NCBI GenBank assembly: GCA_029582165.1
Contig: CM055876.1
Span: 31,131,317-31,195,316 of the forward strand
Direction of reading: 5' to 3'
Length of the DNA stretch: 64,000 nucleotides
Source: Portulaca oleracea
Lineage: Eukaryota > Streptophyta > Magnoliopsida > Caryophyllales > Portulacaceae
This document shows positions 21,994-32,290 of this stretch, one piece after another. The first letter of the stretch is position 1. Each line of letters begins with the position of its first letter. The notes beneath the pieces were generated by a model, which worked only from the letters and a program-made list of their open reading frames with translations, was not told the origin of the DNA and did not search any database. Made by a program: the position numbers and the translations under genes.

Positions 21994-22840
21994 CTTTGAG
22001 CAAAGAAAAAAAATTGACCGGCCCTTCAAAGGGAAGCTAGTGAAACCACATCTAAAACATCACCACTAAAGGAAAGGAAGGAAAAAATGGAGATTAGCTC
22101 GCCCTTCAACTCATTACATTTGGATAAAATGGAAAGATACAAGTATGCTATGAAAACTCTTGACATTAGACCCAGAAAGATTCTCGACATGGTGAAACAA
22201 CCGCTATAGCCCCTTGAACCACCAAAAGCCTCATGCTATCCAACAACACCAACCTGCACTTGGCCACGACTGACGATGACTCCCCCCAAAAACGCTAGCC
22301 ACCAGTAAGCAACACCAATCGGCGTGCATTTGAAACAATAGGGCAGCAACAAACCCAATAAAATCAGACAACCGTTGAGCGATATTGTTTAGGTGCCTTT
22401 TCACTTAGGTGGCTTGCACCATTCTCGTTCTTTGGCCATTGAATATTATTGTACTCGTGGAGGGAATAATCTTTAGAGTATTTAAATTTAAAAAGGAATT
22501 TATCAATATTTATTACAAAATTCTTCATAAATTTATAATAGTATATATTACATAAAAATTTGTTTCCCTGCATAAATTTATCAAACTATATTATAAAAAG
22601 CTTTTATTACATATATAAGTTGAGCTAATCAAATTACTTTTGAATAACATAGATAGATTATCCATATATCATGATATATAATTAATCTGCCCAAAAATTA
22701 GCCATCATATATGTAACGTATGATAAGTGTTGTCTTGATTTAAGATGATTATTAATGGTCTTGAATTTCATTTATATCACTTTAAAATTTATATTTAAGC
22801 ATATTTAAATTATAGTATTATAAATGTATCTTTCATTACT
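21994..22840. other. no gene recognised
   Basis: 21994-22390 is moderately GC-rich but has no ORF with family resemblance. 22390-22840 is very AT-rich. Confidence 0.5.
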
Positions 22841-22855
22841 TTAAGGATATTAATT

Positions 22856-25338
22856 TTTTTTTTGAGGAAAACACGCCGCAACGGCGACACTAATCTTTAT
22901 TATTTAATAAGATCGTATCGTTCTGGGCCAAGTCAAGAATGGCCTCGGGACCTTCTTCCAGAATCATAGGGTTGAAAGTGAGCAAGTGAATGAGCTACTC
23001 GATTCCCTGCTCTACAAACATGATTAAAAGTAATAAAATTGATATTACTAGCTATATTTCTAATGTTCTCTACTATTAAAGCTAGGTTGCTGCTCCCACT
23101 GAAATTGTTTTTGACCTTATGAATAATACTTTCATTGTCTCCTTCAACCTCCAGCTCCCTGAAGCCAGCTTTCCAGGCTTGTTGCAGTCCAAATAGACAC
23201 GCTTCAGCCTCCGCCTCTTCAACCGATGAATTTCCTCTTCTTTGTGATACTCCAGCAACTGCGATGTCTCCTTCTTTTCCCCTCACCACAAAACCCCAGC
23301 CTCTTCCCCATTCCCCAAGATGTCCTGCATCAAAGTTTAGTTTCCATCTAGCTCGGTTAGGAGGCTTCCAGTAGGTATTCTTCGATTTACCTGTAACTGG
23401 CTGGGGTGGGGGAAGGCTCTGGAAATCAGAGAGTGTGTTTTGTGCGATAGAAATCACTCTATCAGCATCTTTCCTTTTTCCTCCATGTACCACTTCATTC
23501 CGATTCGCCCACATCTGCCATGAAATTGTTACAAACAACTCCAATTCTTTTGCCGGAAGATCCCTTGTTACTTTGTATATGTATTCCTCCGGCTTTTGGT
23601 AATTGCAGTCCCAAAATGTCGGATCCAACTCGCATTTTTCCCAAACTTCCTGCGCCGGAGGACAATGAAAGATAGAATGCACAATTGTCTCCTCATGAAA
23701 TTCACAGATTTTGCACTTCTTTTCACCTTTTTGTATTCTCCCAGCTACGTTAGCAGTGCGGGGAGTATTCCTTTTGTGAAGCGCCAGGCGAAGGATCGGA
23801 CTCTCGGCGGGATTTGGAGTTTCCAGATGGATTTCCACATCTTTTTCAGGCTTGAGTTACTTGTGGATGGTAGTTGTGCTAGAGTTGAATTCATGAGGGC
23901 GTGGTATCCCGACTTGACTGAATATTCCCCATTCTTTGTGTCATGCCAGCAGAGCTTGTCCTTTTGGTTTCCTGATATTAGGGGAATAGCGCAAATTTCG
24001 TCTACATCGCAAGAGAGCATGATTTGTTCCAGCAGATTTATCTTCCACGATCCTGTTGAATTGTCTATAAGCTCCGATACTTTGCTTGGTTGTGGGAGGC
24101 TTCTGCTAATCAGCTTGAAGGTGGGCTCCCTTTTAATCCATTTATCTTGCCAGATGTTGATGTCTTCTCCATTGCCAATGGACCATCTTAAGCGCTGGTT
24201 GATAAGGTCTTTGGTTCCTATGATACTTCTCCAGGTGAAACTTGGACGAGCTTCCACCGAGGCATTTAGAACATCACAATTTGGGTAATATTTTGCTTTT
24301 AACAGGCGAGATACTAATAGATCGGGATGATGCATCAATCGCCATAACTGCTTGGCTAACAGAGCTTTGTTGAAGAATTCAATTTGACGGAACCCCATAC
24401 CTCCCCTCTCTTTGCTCATGCAGAGGTTGTCTCTGTTTATCCAATGAAGCTTTTTTCCAGTTTGCTTACTACCCCACCAGAATTTCATGATTAATCGCTG
24501 GATATCATCACTTAGTGATTTTGGGAGTTGAAACACACTTATTGCATACATTGGTAACGCTTGAATTACTGCCTTGATTAGAACTTCTCTTCCGGCCCAG
24601 GAGAGGAAACGATCATCCCAGTTTGTAAGATTCTTGGCAATTTTGTCTTTCAAGCTCACCAGGTCTTTGTACTTTGTTTTGCCAATACGGGTGGGTAATC
24701 CCAAGTATTTGTCATGAGACAACACTTCTTTAGTTCCGATGATGCTTATGATGTGCTGCTTCTTTTGCGTTGATGCCCCTTTGTGAAACACCACCTCTGT
24801 TTTTGCGTAATTCACCTGTTGCCCCGAAGCCGCTGCATATATATCTAGAAGATTTCTGAGGGATCTTGCCTGCTCCACTTTTGCCTTGCTAAATATTATG
24901 GTATCGTCAGCAAAGAGTAGATGAGAAATTTCTGGAGCTCCTCTGCATATTTTCACTCCCTTCAGTTGACCTGTGTGCACCGTATTTTGTAAGAGAGCCG
25001 AAAGACCTGTTACGAAGTTGAATAAGAATGGTGATAATGGATCGCCTTGACGAATTCCCCTGGAGGTTATGAACCAAGGCTCTTGGGAAAGAGGCTCTCC
25101 AATCAGTGTTGCTGAAGAATTTTAGTCTTTCCTGGACCGAGTCGTTTCCCTCTCTTCCGTTCCACCATGTAAATTCCGATCGTTGGAAGCCAAGATCATA
25201 AAGTTCACAATCTTCAAAGGCTTCTTGGAATGCTTCAAGAATTGTCTGCAATTTTACCGGACCTCCCTACTTCTCGAAGTTGAAAAATATTTTATTCACG
25301 TCACCTCCGACCAGCCAAGGTAAATTAGTGTGCGTGTG
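22856..25338 (-). mobile_element. LINE (L1-type) insertion, 5'-truncated and internally deleted, 15-bp TSD
   Basis: The element is flanked by the exact 15-bp duplication TTAAGGATATTAATT at 22841-22855 and 25339-25353. Its 3' end on the minus strand is an A-run (T-run 22856-22862 on the plus strand). ORF2 runs from mid-endonuclease to RNase H. The short poly(A), long TSD and 5' truncation are the marks of target-primed reverse transcription. It sits about 520 bp upstream of the HMCES-like start codon. Confidence 0.93.
22933..25330 (-). pseudogene. LINE ORF2: endonuclease end, partial RT, zf-RVT, RNase H
   Basis: Reading on the minus strand, the end of the endonuclease (LPWLVGGDVN; later FEDCELYDLGFQRSEFTWW) is fused at about 25060 to the RT at RGIRQGDPLSPFLFN, so the fingers and first half of the RT palm are gone. 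The catalytic LLFADDTIIF motif remains (about 24900). The zf-RVT region (FTWRSIIGTKDLINQRLRW) follows. One frameshift near 23760 separates it from IFHCPPAQEVW and the RNase H domain (LNFDAGHLGEWG, EEAEAEACLFGLQ, VEGDNESII, CRAGNRVAHSLA), which is itself open from 23838 to 22933. RT activity is excluded by the deletion. Confidence 0.9.
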
Positions 25339-25860
25339 TTAAGGATATTAATTATTACCACTCACATACTATATAAAAATAATTTATATTCATATTTTTT
25401 CAGAATTATTGAATTATACATAAAATGTGCATTTAGTTGATATGATTAGGATATCATATCTATTCATCGATGAAGAAAATAGATATTATGTTTTTATTAT
25501 TGATAAATATATATAATTAATAAAGAAAATATTATTATAAATTATTAAATATAAATTGTAAACAATTCAAATTAATTACTAACCCTATAAATGTAAGACT
25601 GTTATCATTGTCCATATATGACAAGATTCAACCTTTTAAATGCAGGAAACTTTTTGACATCTACAAGTTTCTAGTACTGCAATTCAAAACAAAATACCCA
25701 GAAAAAGGCAAATATAATATGAGTGATCCAAGACCCAAAACAGGCCCATTTTCTTCCCGCTCTCAGGTTAGTTAATTCAGTTACAGAAAACCTCAAAAGG
25801 AGGTGTGAAGAAAGCAGTAGAAGTACCCAGCAACGCAACAGAGCAGAGCAACACAGAAGA

Positions 25861-27582
25861 ATGTGTGGAAGGTGTCACTGCACTCTCCGTCCTGACGACG
25901 TCCCAAGGGCTTGTCATCTTCAGAATCCCTCCGTTCGTTTCATCGATGTTGACAGGTAACCACCGCACTAATGGCGTGTTTGTTAGGGGAGAAAATGTTT
26001 TCATATTGTTAGGGATTTAACCCAACACATATCATCTCAAATTTTTCTGGTGGGTGATGATCAGGTATCGGCCGTCATTTAACATCTCACCAGGGTCTTA
26101 CCTCCCGGTTGTTCGCCGGAAAAGAGGAGGATCCGAGGAGTACGAGGTCTCTGTGCATTCTATGAAGTGGGGATTGATTCCTAGTTTCACCAGAAAAACC
26201 GCCAAACCTAATCATCAAAGGATGGTAGTAATTTCACAGTCTTATCTTTAATTGCATAATGTTTCAGACCCTTTGCTTGTTTGTTTGTTTGATTGATGTG
26301 TTGAGTTTTACAATTGGAGCTGTTTTCAGTTCAAAGCAAGATCAGAGTCCATAACAGAGAAGGTTGCATTCTGGAGGCTGGTTCCACATAACCGTTGCCT
26401 TGTAGCCGTTAATGGGTATGATTCAAGCTTAAGAAGAAGCATTTAAACGTTAACTAATGGTTGAGTACCGAATGGCGAATGACATATTTCAACTGGTTAG
26501 GTTTTATGAATGGAAGAAACGTCCCAAGAAGCAACCATACTACATTCACTTCAAAGACTTTGCCGTCCTCTTGTATTTGCTGCTCTTTATGATTCCTGGG
26601 AAAATGCTCAAGGTTTTTGTTTTATAGTTTCGCACGTCCATCCATCCAGGCATTAGTAGTAACTTCTATATCATTGTAATTACTGGTGTTAATTTGCAGG
26701 AGAAGTTGCCTACACTTTCACTATCTTAACTACTGATGCATCGCCGTATCTAGATTGGCTTCATGGTAAGCACCAAGCAGGAACCAGGACTTTCTTAGCT
26801 CGGGCATATTACTTCATTCGTAAGTTCTTATGCCGATGATTAGTTCCTGATGCAAAATGTCATTGTGGGTTTTCTAAATTTTGGCAGACAGGATGCCTGT
26901 GATCCTCGGAGATGAAGTTTCAACTGATGTATGGCTCAATAGTTCTTCAGAAGCCACGTACAAATCAGCCCTTAAACCCTATGACAAACCTGACTTGGTA
27001 AGACCCTAAGAAACCTGATACATAATTTAATTTTGATCTTGGTCTATTTGACTCCAACATGATAGAAAGCATACCAATTTGCCCTTTTCCCCCTCCTTGT
27101 AGGCGTGGTATCCAGTGACTACTGCAATGAGCAATCCATCCTTTGACGGTCCAGCATGTATCAAGGAGGTACAACTATCATGTCTTTGCTTTCCACATCT
27201 ATAAAATTTTTGGCAAATGTGATGAATGTTCGGTGTCGATCTCTTAATAGGTAGTAATGTTTACTGGCTAAGACTGTCTACATCTAGATATATATCAGGT
27301 GAATTGTATCATCTTCTGCAGATACACTTGGAGCCGGAGGAGCAGCCAATTCCAGTCAAAAAAGTATGGTCGAGTAAAGAATCAACCAAGAGCATCAAGA
27401 CGGTTGATATCAAGGATGAATCTAAGGAAGTGCTCAGTTCTTCACCCATCAAAAAGGCTGAGGCTAAGAGGCTCCTGGTTGATTCAAAGCCTGGCATCGA
27501 TGAACTCAGTGATCTGGCTCCAGTATCCCCAAAGAAGATGAAGATAAAGCAGGGCATATGGAAACAAGCCTCTCTGGTTTGA
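25861..27582 (+). CDS. HMCES: SRAP-domain abasic-site processing protein (HMCES/YedK family), eight exons, frameshift in exon 4
   Basis: SRAP proteins shield abasic sites in single-stranded DNA by forming a covalent link through Cys2. Exons read by canonical GT/AG sites: 25861-25955, 26065-26224, 26330-26415, 26501-26612, 26700-26765, 26888-26997, 27103-27168, 27322-27582. The protein opens MCGRCHCTLRP (Cys2 present). It has RYRPSFNISPG (Asn38), MKWGLIPSF, GFYEWKK (family Glu), DWLHDRMPVIL (family His) and WYPVT..M, then a lysine-rich C-terminal tail of about 85 residues. In exon 4, after YYIHFKD, about two extra bases near 26559-26563 shift the frame; the family words PLVFAALYDSW continue in the next frame. 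As written the product would end early in exon 5. It is either a real null allele or an assembly error. All splice phases fit once the two bases are discounted. Confidence 0.88.
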
Positions 27583-27750
27583 TGTTTAGCTTGGGTTTTC
27601 TGTAAGATATGTACTTGATAATTATGTTATCTTGGAGCTTCTCAAGTAGGAACGTAGGATAATTTCTACTTCTCATTCAGACTTTCATTTTTGTGTGGTT
27701 GTGTAGACAGAATGGAGTATCAAAAGTCGTAGATTTAAGAAAAAATTAAA

Positions 27751-27832
27751 CGTCGCCTGAGAGATTCGAACTCTTGCGGGGAAACCCCATGTACTTAGCA
27801 GGCACACGCCTTAACCACTCGGCCAAAGCGAC
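27751..27832 (-). tRNA. tRNA-Ser (anticodon GCU)
   Basis: On the minus strand an 82-nt cloverleaf starts GTCGCTT and ends AGGCGAC plus discriminator G, giving a seven-pair acceptor stem with one T-G pair. The D-arm GGCCGAGTGGTTAAGGC, the anticodon loop CTGCTAA with GCT, a long class II variable arm (ACATGGGGTTTCCCCGC) and the T-arm AGAGTTCGAATCTCT are all present. There is no intron. It lies 170 bp downstream of the HMCES-like gene in the opposite orientation. Confidence 0.96.
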
Positions 27833-28089
27833 ATGTTTGTTTATGCATAGATCTGGATGTAATTAATTAAATATAAAGAATAATTTAAAATAAGAAAGGC
27901 AAATGCTGCTTGAGCTCCATTGTATACATTTAACATTTCTCAAGTCTGGGTCCAAGAGGCTTTCTTACAGGAGTAGGGGCTGGAAGTTACGAGTTGCTCC
28001 CGCAGGGTTGGCTGCCGATGGAAGACTGGTGCAGGTGGAAGAGTTTTTCGGGGTGTTGCAGGGTCTTGGATAGGTGGCTTTATTGCACC

Positions 28090-28221
28090 GTTTGGGACTT
28101 GCTCCCCACTCATGGTAAGATTGTCCACCAGCTTCGTGAAGTGAATCAAGTAGCAAACAAGATTGCTCAATTAGCCCGTGATTTAGCTCTAGCTTCTTAT
28201 CTTAATGTGGTTAAATTTTAA
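28090..28221 (+). pseudogene. possible LINE RNase H tail fragment
   Basis: The frame reads KIVHQLREVNQVANKIAQLA then RDLALASYLN, resembling the C-terminal N..A..LA segment of plant LINE RNase H domains (RVT_3). No flanking LINE sequence or target duplication was found. Confidence 0.3.
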
Positions 28222-28628
28222 GGTGAACCCCTAAGGGATGTCTTCCAAGTTCCAACTGCTCCATATGGATAATATGGGGCCTGAGGGATTTATTAGATGT
28301 ATGTTTGACTCTGTCTTTCTCAATAAATAGGATTTTGCTCCCCACCCATTTAGTACCAATAAAACATTCTTCAAGTCTCATCAGACTTGACAAATATGAG
28401 ATCACTAGAAAATGTTTTGACAGCCAACAGAGCTAAACATTATTTTACTGCCTCCCTGGGGAGCTCAGGAGTTCCATAACATCAATTGTATCCTTACACC
28501 AGCTTCAAAACTTGTCATTAGCTTTGGCCAACAATAAATAAATAAATAAAACAATTAGTCATTAGCCTACAGAACTGAACATTACTTTCTTTCGAGTGAG
28601 CCCGAGTTTCAATTAGCTTAAAATGTGC

Positions 28629-29388
28629 CTATTTGTGAAGCTCGTACAGCTCCATGCATCCTTTATAGCTTATTGACAATCCTTGAAGTTTTCTCCTGAA
28701 CTTGCGTTGAAAACTACGCTTGGACTTGTTTGCTCTTCTTGTTGCTGCGCATCTAGATGGAGCTTGCAGTAACCCTCCTAGCTTGCCCTGCTCAAATCAT
28801 ACCGATAATATATTAAAGTTAACAGCAATGCAAGTTAAAATTGAATCTTCAATTTCCCACAAAGACAAAGAAGCAAGAGAGAAATTTTTGAATATTTAAC
28901 TAGCTAACCTTCAACAACTCTAGTAATAGTGAGGAGTGAGGACTGATGATGAGTAGAAAAAAGATCTGGGTTAAGGTCCAACGATGCTAGAAAGGACAAG
29001 CAACATTTCCACTAAGAGGTTGAAATGATACAAGATACAATAGTTATATCAAACAGCAGACGAATCCGCCAGCATTTTTTGTATTTGCTTTAACAGAAAA
29101 TCAGAAAACAGAGAAATAGGCAAGTATTGATTTTGGTTTTGGGTGTCAGTTTTGGATTAATTCTGAGTTTGCATTTTGAGCTTAAGCCATGATCTTAGAT
29201 GCACTGCTTGAATGTAGTTGTAAATTACAATTACCTATATGAAAATAGATACTTGAGCTACGTAAATTTTAAGTATGTGCTTCGTATACCCTAATTTTAC
29301 CCCACACCTTGAGCTTCTATTGTAAATTGAATCAATTCTGCTTCTATTGAAGTTTACCTCATCCCACAGATGCTCCACATTCAGGAAC
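28629..29388 (-). other. two candidate exons downstream of the YGGT gene
   Basis: On the minus strand, 29388-29358 is bounded by TTGCTAG and GTAAAC and reads FLNVEHLWDE. 28787-28629 is bounded by TTTGAGCAG and a TAG stop and reads GKLGGLLQAPSRC, then a basic RRANKSKRSFQRKFRRKLQG. The two join in phase. They could be terminal exons of an unrecognised minus-strand gene, or spliced 3' UTR of the gene at 29781. No family recognised. Confidence 0.3.
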
Positions 29389-29780
29389 CTAGCAACGAAA
29401 ATATAATGAGCCCGCTAAAAACCAAGTAAAAACATAGCAAATGGCTTGCAATGACAGGACATTGGATGGTAATCTAGCCACTTCCCGAGCAACATTTTAA
29501 AAGCTCTATCCTATGATATATTCTAAACACAAGCAAATGCTCTTCAATGGAGGGTTGTTTTGGTTTCTCACCTTCAATGGTCTAAAATTAGGGACAACAC
29601 TGTTCAAGATTAGTGGCAAGATAAAATCTGTATTAAAGATGCACTCTATCCTGTTCAAAGATTTCAACAATTCATATAAAATAAACCCTTGTCAGAATCA
29701 AACCCTCATACCTCAAAATAACGCTCCTGACATGACAAGGATGCAAGATCACCACTTTATTCAACCTCCACCAGCCATCA

Positions 29781-30569
29781 TCAATAGGCACCCGTGGCGC
29801 TATTCAGAATCGAGCCGAGAGTGCCCAAAACAGCAAAAGCCAACAGAGGACTGACATCAAGAGTTTCAAAAATGGGAGGGATAATGTTCCTAAAGAGGTT
29901 CAAATACGGATCACAAAGGTCCCTAATTGCAGACAAGGGCTGCCTGTCCCAAGGTATATTTGGGAACCAACTAAGCAAAACCCTAACCATCAAAACCCCG
30001 CTATATATATCGAGCCACTTAGCCATCCCAGCTGCAACCACCGTCAATGGTGTGTTGAGATACCCACTTGGGCGGTTCTTGGTGGCAGCGAAGAACAGAG
30101 GGCCAACAGTACATACGACATTGTCTTGAAGATATTGGATGAATTCGAGTTGTTGGGGTGTAGGGGTTAGGAAGAGAGATTTCAGATTTGTGGAAGTATT
30201 GGTGATGATTTGGGCGATTTTGGAGAACAGAGCCAGAGATAGGGCGAAAATTGCAGCTAGGGTTTCGTTTGAATTTGGGATCGAGGGGGTTTTGAGAGGT
30301 GGATTTGGTGGTGAATTGGGGATGGGATTTGGAGTTTCGAATGGATGGTTGAATGAGGAGGAGGAGGAGGAGAACAGAGGGATTAGGATCAATGGTTTCG
30401 GCGATTTGAGCTTGGGATGGAGAATATGGTTTTTGCGTGTGTTGATGAAAGGCAGAGAAAGTCTGTCGGAATTGTGGAGAGCGAGAGGTTGATGGCGGCG
30501 GACGGTGGCGCTGCGGGCGGTGCCGCCGTGGAGGACACATCCAGAAGCCGTGAACGCTTCGGTCGCCAT
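29781..30569 (-). CDS. YLMG1: plastid YGGT-family membrane protein (YLMG1 type)
   Basis: YGGT proteins are small membrane proteins; plant YLMG1 members are imported into plastids and affect thylakoid and nucleoid organisation. The 262-residue protein has a Ser/Pro/Asn-rich N-terminus of about 90 residues, which fits a transit peptide. A hydrophobic stretch (TLAAIFALSLALFS, about 103-116) comes next, and the YGGT domain occupies about 185-258. That domain contains LDIYSGVLMVRVLLSWFP, the signature W-x-R-QPL-x-x-I-x-D-x-C-D-PYL-N-FR-x-IIP, and a final hydrophobic segment SPLLAFAVLGTLGS. It is a single exon. The start at 30569 is preferred because upstream in-frame sequence adds no conserved residues. 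Another YGGT subfamily member (CCB3-like) is a less likely reading. Confidence 0.85.
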   Translation of the reverse strand: MATEAFTASGCVLHGGTARSATVRRHQPLALHNSDRLSLPFINTRKNHILHPKLKSPKPLILIPLFSSSSSSFNHPFETPNPIPNSPPNPPLKTPSIPNSNETLAAIFALSLALFSKIAQIITNTSTNLKSLFLTPTPQQLEFIQYLQDNVVCTVGPLFFAATKNRPSGYLNTPLTVVAAGMAKWLDIYSGVLMVRVLLSWFPNIPWDRQPLSAIRDLCDPYLNLFRNIIPPIFETLDVSPLLAFAVLGTLGSILNSATGAY

Positions 30570-30773
30570 TTTGTAAGGGAAATTTCACCTCCCCAAGGTT
30601 TTAAATCGGGCACCAATGTGTTACTTTTACAAATCAGTTATGGTACAAACCGTGGAGAAAGTCATATTTTTTTTTTTTTTTTTGTAATAAGCGGATTTCA
30701 GAGGAGGTAAGTTGAATTTTAACACTGTATCATAACATATTGAACTATTGAACTATTTAATTCTTATATTTTG

Positions 30774-31195
30774 TGGTGTGTTTGGTTACAATTATTTTCT
30801 GAAAAAATTGATAAATTTTCTGAAGTTAACCAAACTTTTTCAAGTTGATTAAATTTTCCCATGTTTATTTGTAAAATGAGGGGAGGGAAATTTTGAAGTA
30901 GATCTCGTAATTTTCCCAAAGTGAATGGGAAAAAAATTTCCCATGGGAAAGGGAAAGTTTTTTTAACTTTATTTCCATAAATGCCCCTAAAAATAATTTT
31001 ATAAATTAACATATGCAGGGTAGTTTGAATGTTTGATCATTTCAAATGAGTTTTCCCACAAACTTTTCCATGTTTTCAAATATAAACCAAACACTGTGAA
31101 TTATTCTTTCCCAGAGAAAATTTTCCTAAGAAAAACTTTTCCGGAAAAAAGTTCCTAGAAAACATTTTCGTCGAAAAAAACCAAACGCATCATTA
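30774..31195. mobile_element. MITE-like element with GTGTTTGGTT ends
   Basis: The left end is GTGGTGTGTTTGGTTAC and the right end AAACCAAACGCATCATTAG, with many TTTTCC/GGAAAA words inside. A related, shorter copy is at 32080-32290. Target duplications were not clear. Confidence 0.45.
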
Positions 31196-31695
31196 GGAGT
31201 TTTTGGATGTTAATATACTGAACTTTTAGGGTACTGGACAATAATATATTTAACTTTAACCTTGGAGCATTGGATAATAATACACTGTACTTTGGGGGTA
31301 TTGAACAATAATGTACCTAGAACGATTCCGACAGTGACTGACTCGGTGATAATCATACTTAGCAAGTGGAGGAAATGAATTGGCTCAAAAATATTTAAAT
31401 TTATGACAGGTCAGCTAATCTACACATAAGCAAAGGGAATTAACTTTGAAAAGAGTAAAAAAAGCATAAAATCACATCTGCTTAAATGTGTTTTCGTTGA
31501 GAAATTGTTGTTGTAGTTGTATAAAATCACATTTGCTTATGTAGAATAACTTAGATGCCACGTAAGATCGTCACCAAGTTAGCCACCGTCGAAATCGTTC
31601 TGGGTACATTATTGTCCAACACCCCTCAAAATTCAGTGCATTATTGTCCAATACCCCCAAAAATTCAGTATATAAGCATCCAAAAATCCTATATT
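31196..31695. repeat. inverted-repeat element (AGGAGTTTTTGGATG termini)
   Basis: AGGAGTTTTTGGATGTTAAT at 31196 is mirrored by CATCCAAAAATCCT near 31692. Internal halves mirror each other too (AATAATGTACC against GGTACATTATT; CGATTC/GAAATCG in the centre). It looks like a foldback MITE or MULE-type element; a TSD was not identified. Confidence 0.5.
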
Positions 31696-32079
31696 TTAGT
31701 GAGTTCAAACTAATTTGCTGGTTCTCTTACTTGGTACTGGAAGATGGTAGTTTTTTTTTTAAAATTTTTATGTGGCACGTGTATTGTAATAATCCCAAAT
31801 TTCACTATATTGTCACCATTTTCTTTACATTAATAGGTCAGGTTTCAACATACCTTACATTCATTACCTTACCTAACATTATCATCCAAAAGAACAGGAG
31901 TATAATTTTAGATAATTTATATTTAAAATTTTTTATTCAATTTGTGGAACATATTTAAGAATAAAAAGAAATAGGTGGTCTGATTCTTTACCTTAATTTT
32001 TTTATTTAACTCGTGGAAGTTATTTAAAAATAAAAAGAATAGGACTTGTATATAGTAATCTAAATTATTATATATTATG

Positions 32080-32290
32080 GTCCGTTCGGTTCTTTCCCTA
32101 GACTTTTCCAAGTTGAAAAACTTTCCCATGTTTGGTTGAGAAACTTTCCCGAGAAAGTTTTGATGTGGGACCCATAATTTCCCTCACAAACTCAGTAAAA
32201 AGTTTTCCAGGGGGTCTAGGGAAAGTCTTTCCTGGGAAAACTTTTCCTGGGAAAGTCTTTCCCGAGAAACAACCAAACGCACCATAAGAA
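32080..32290. mobile_element. MITE-like element, relative of 30774-31195
   Basis: GGTCCGTTCGGTTCTTTCCC at the left and AACAACCAAACGCACCATAA at the right form an imperfect inverted pair, with repeated CTTTCC(C/T)GGGAAA words between. The flanks contain TTA/TAA. Confidence 0.45.

Noticed and set aside
23135..24288. Plus-strand ORFs of 79 and 230 codons
   Set aside because: They are shadows of the LINE RNase H and zf-RVT coding on the minus strand.
30019..30588. A 189-codon minus-strand ORF and several plus-strand ORFs
   Set aside because: They are alternative frames over the YGGT gene; only the 262-codon frame gives the conserved membrane domain and a transit-peptide-like start.
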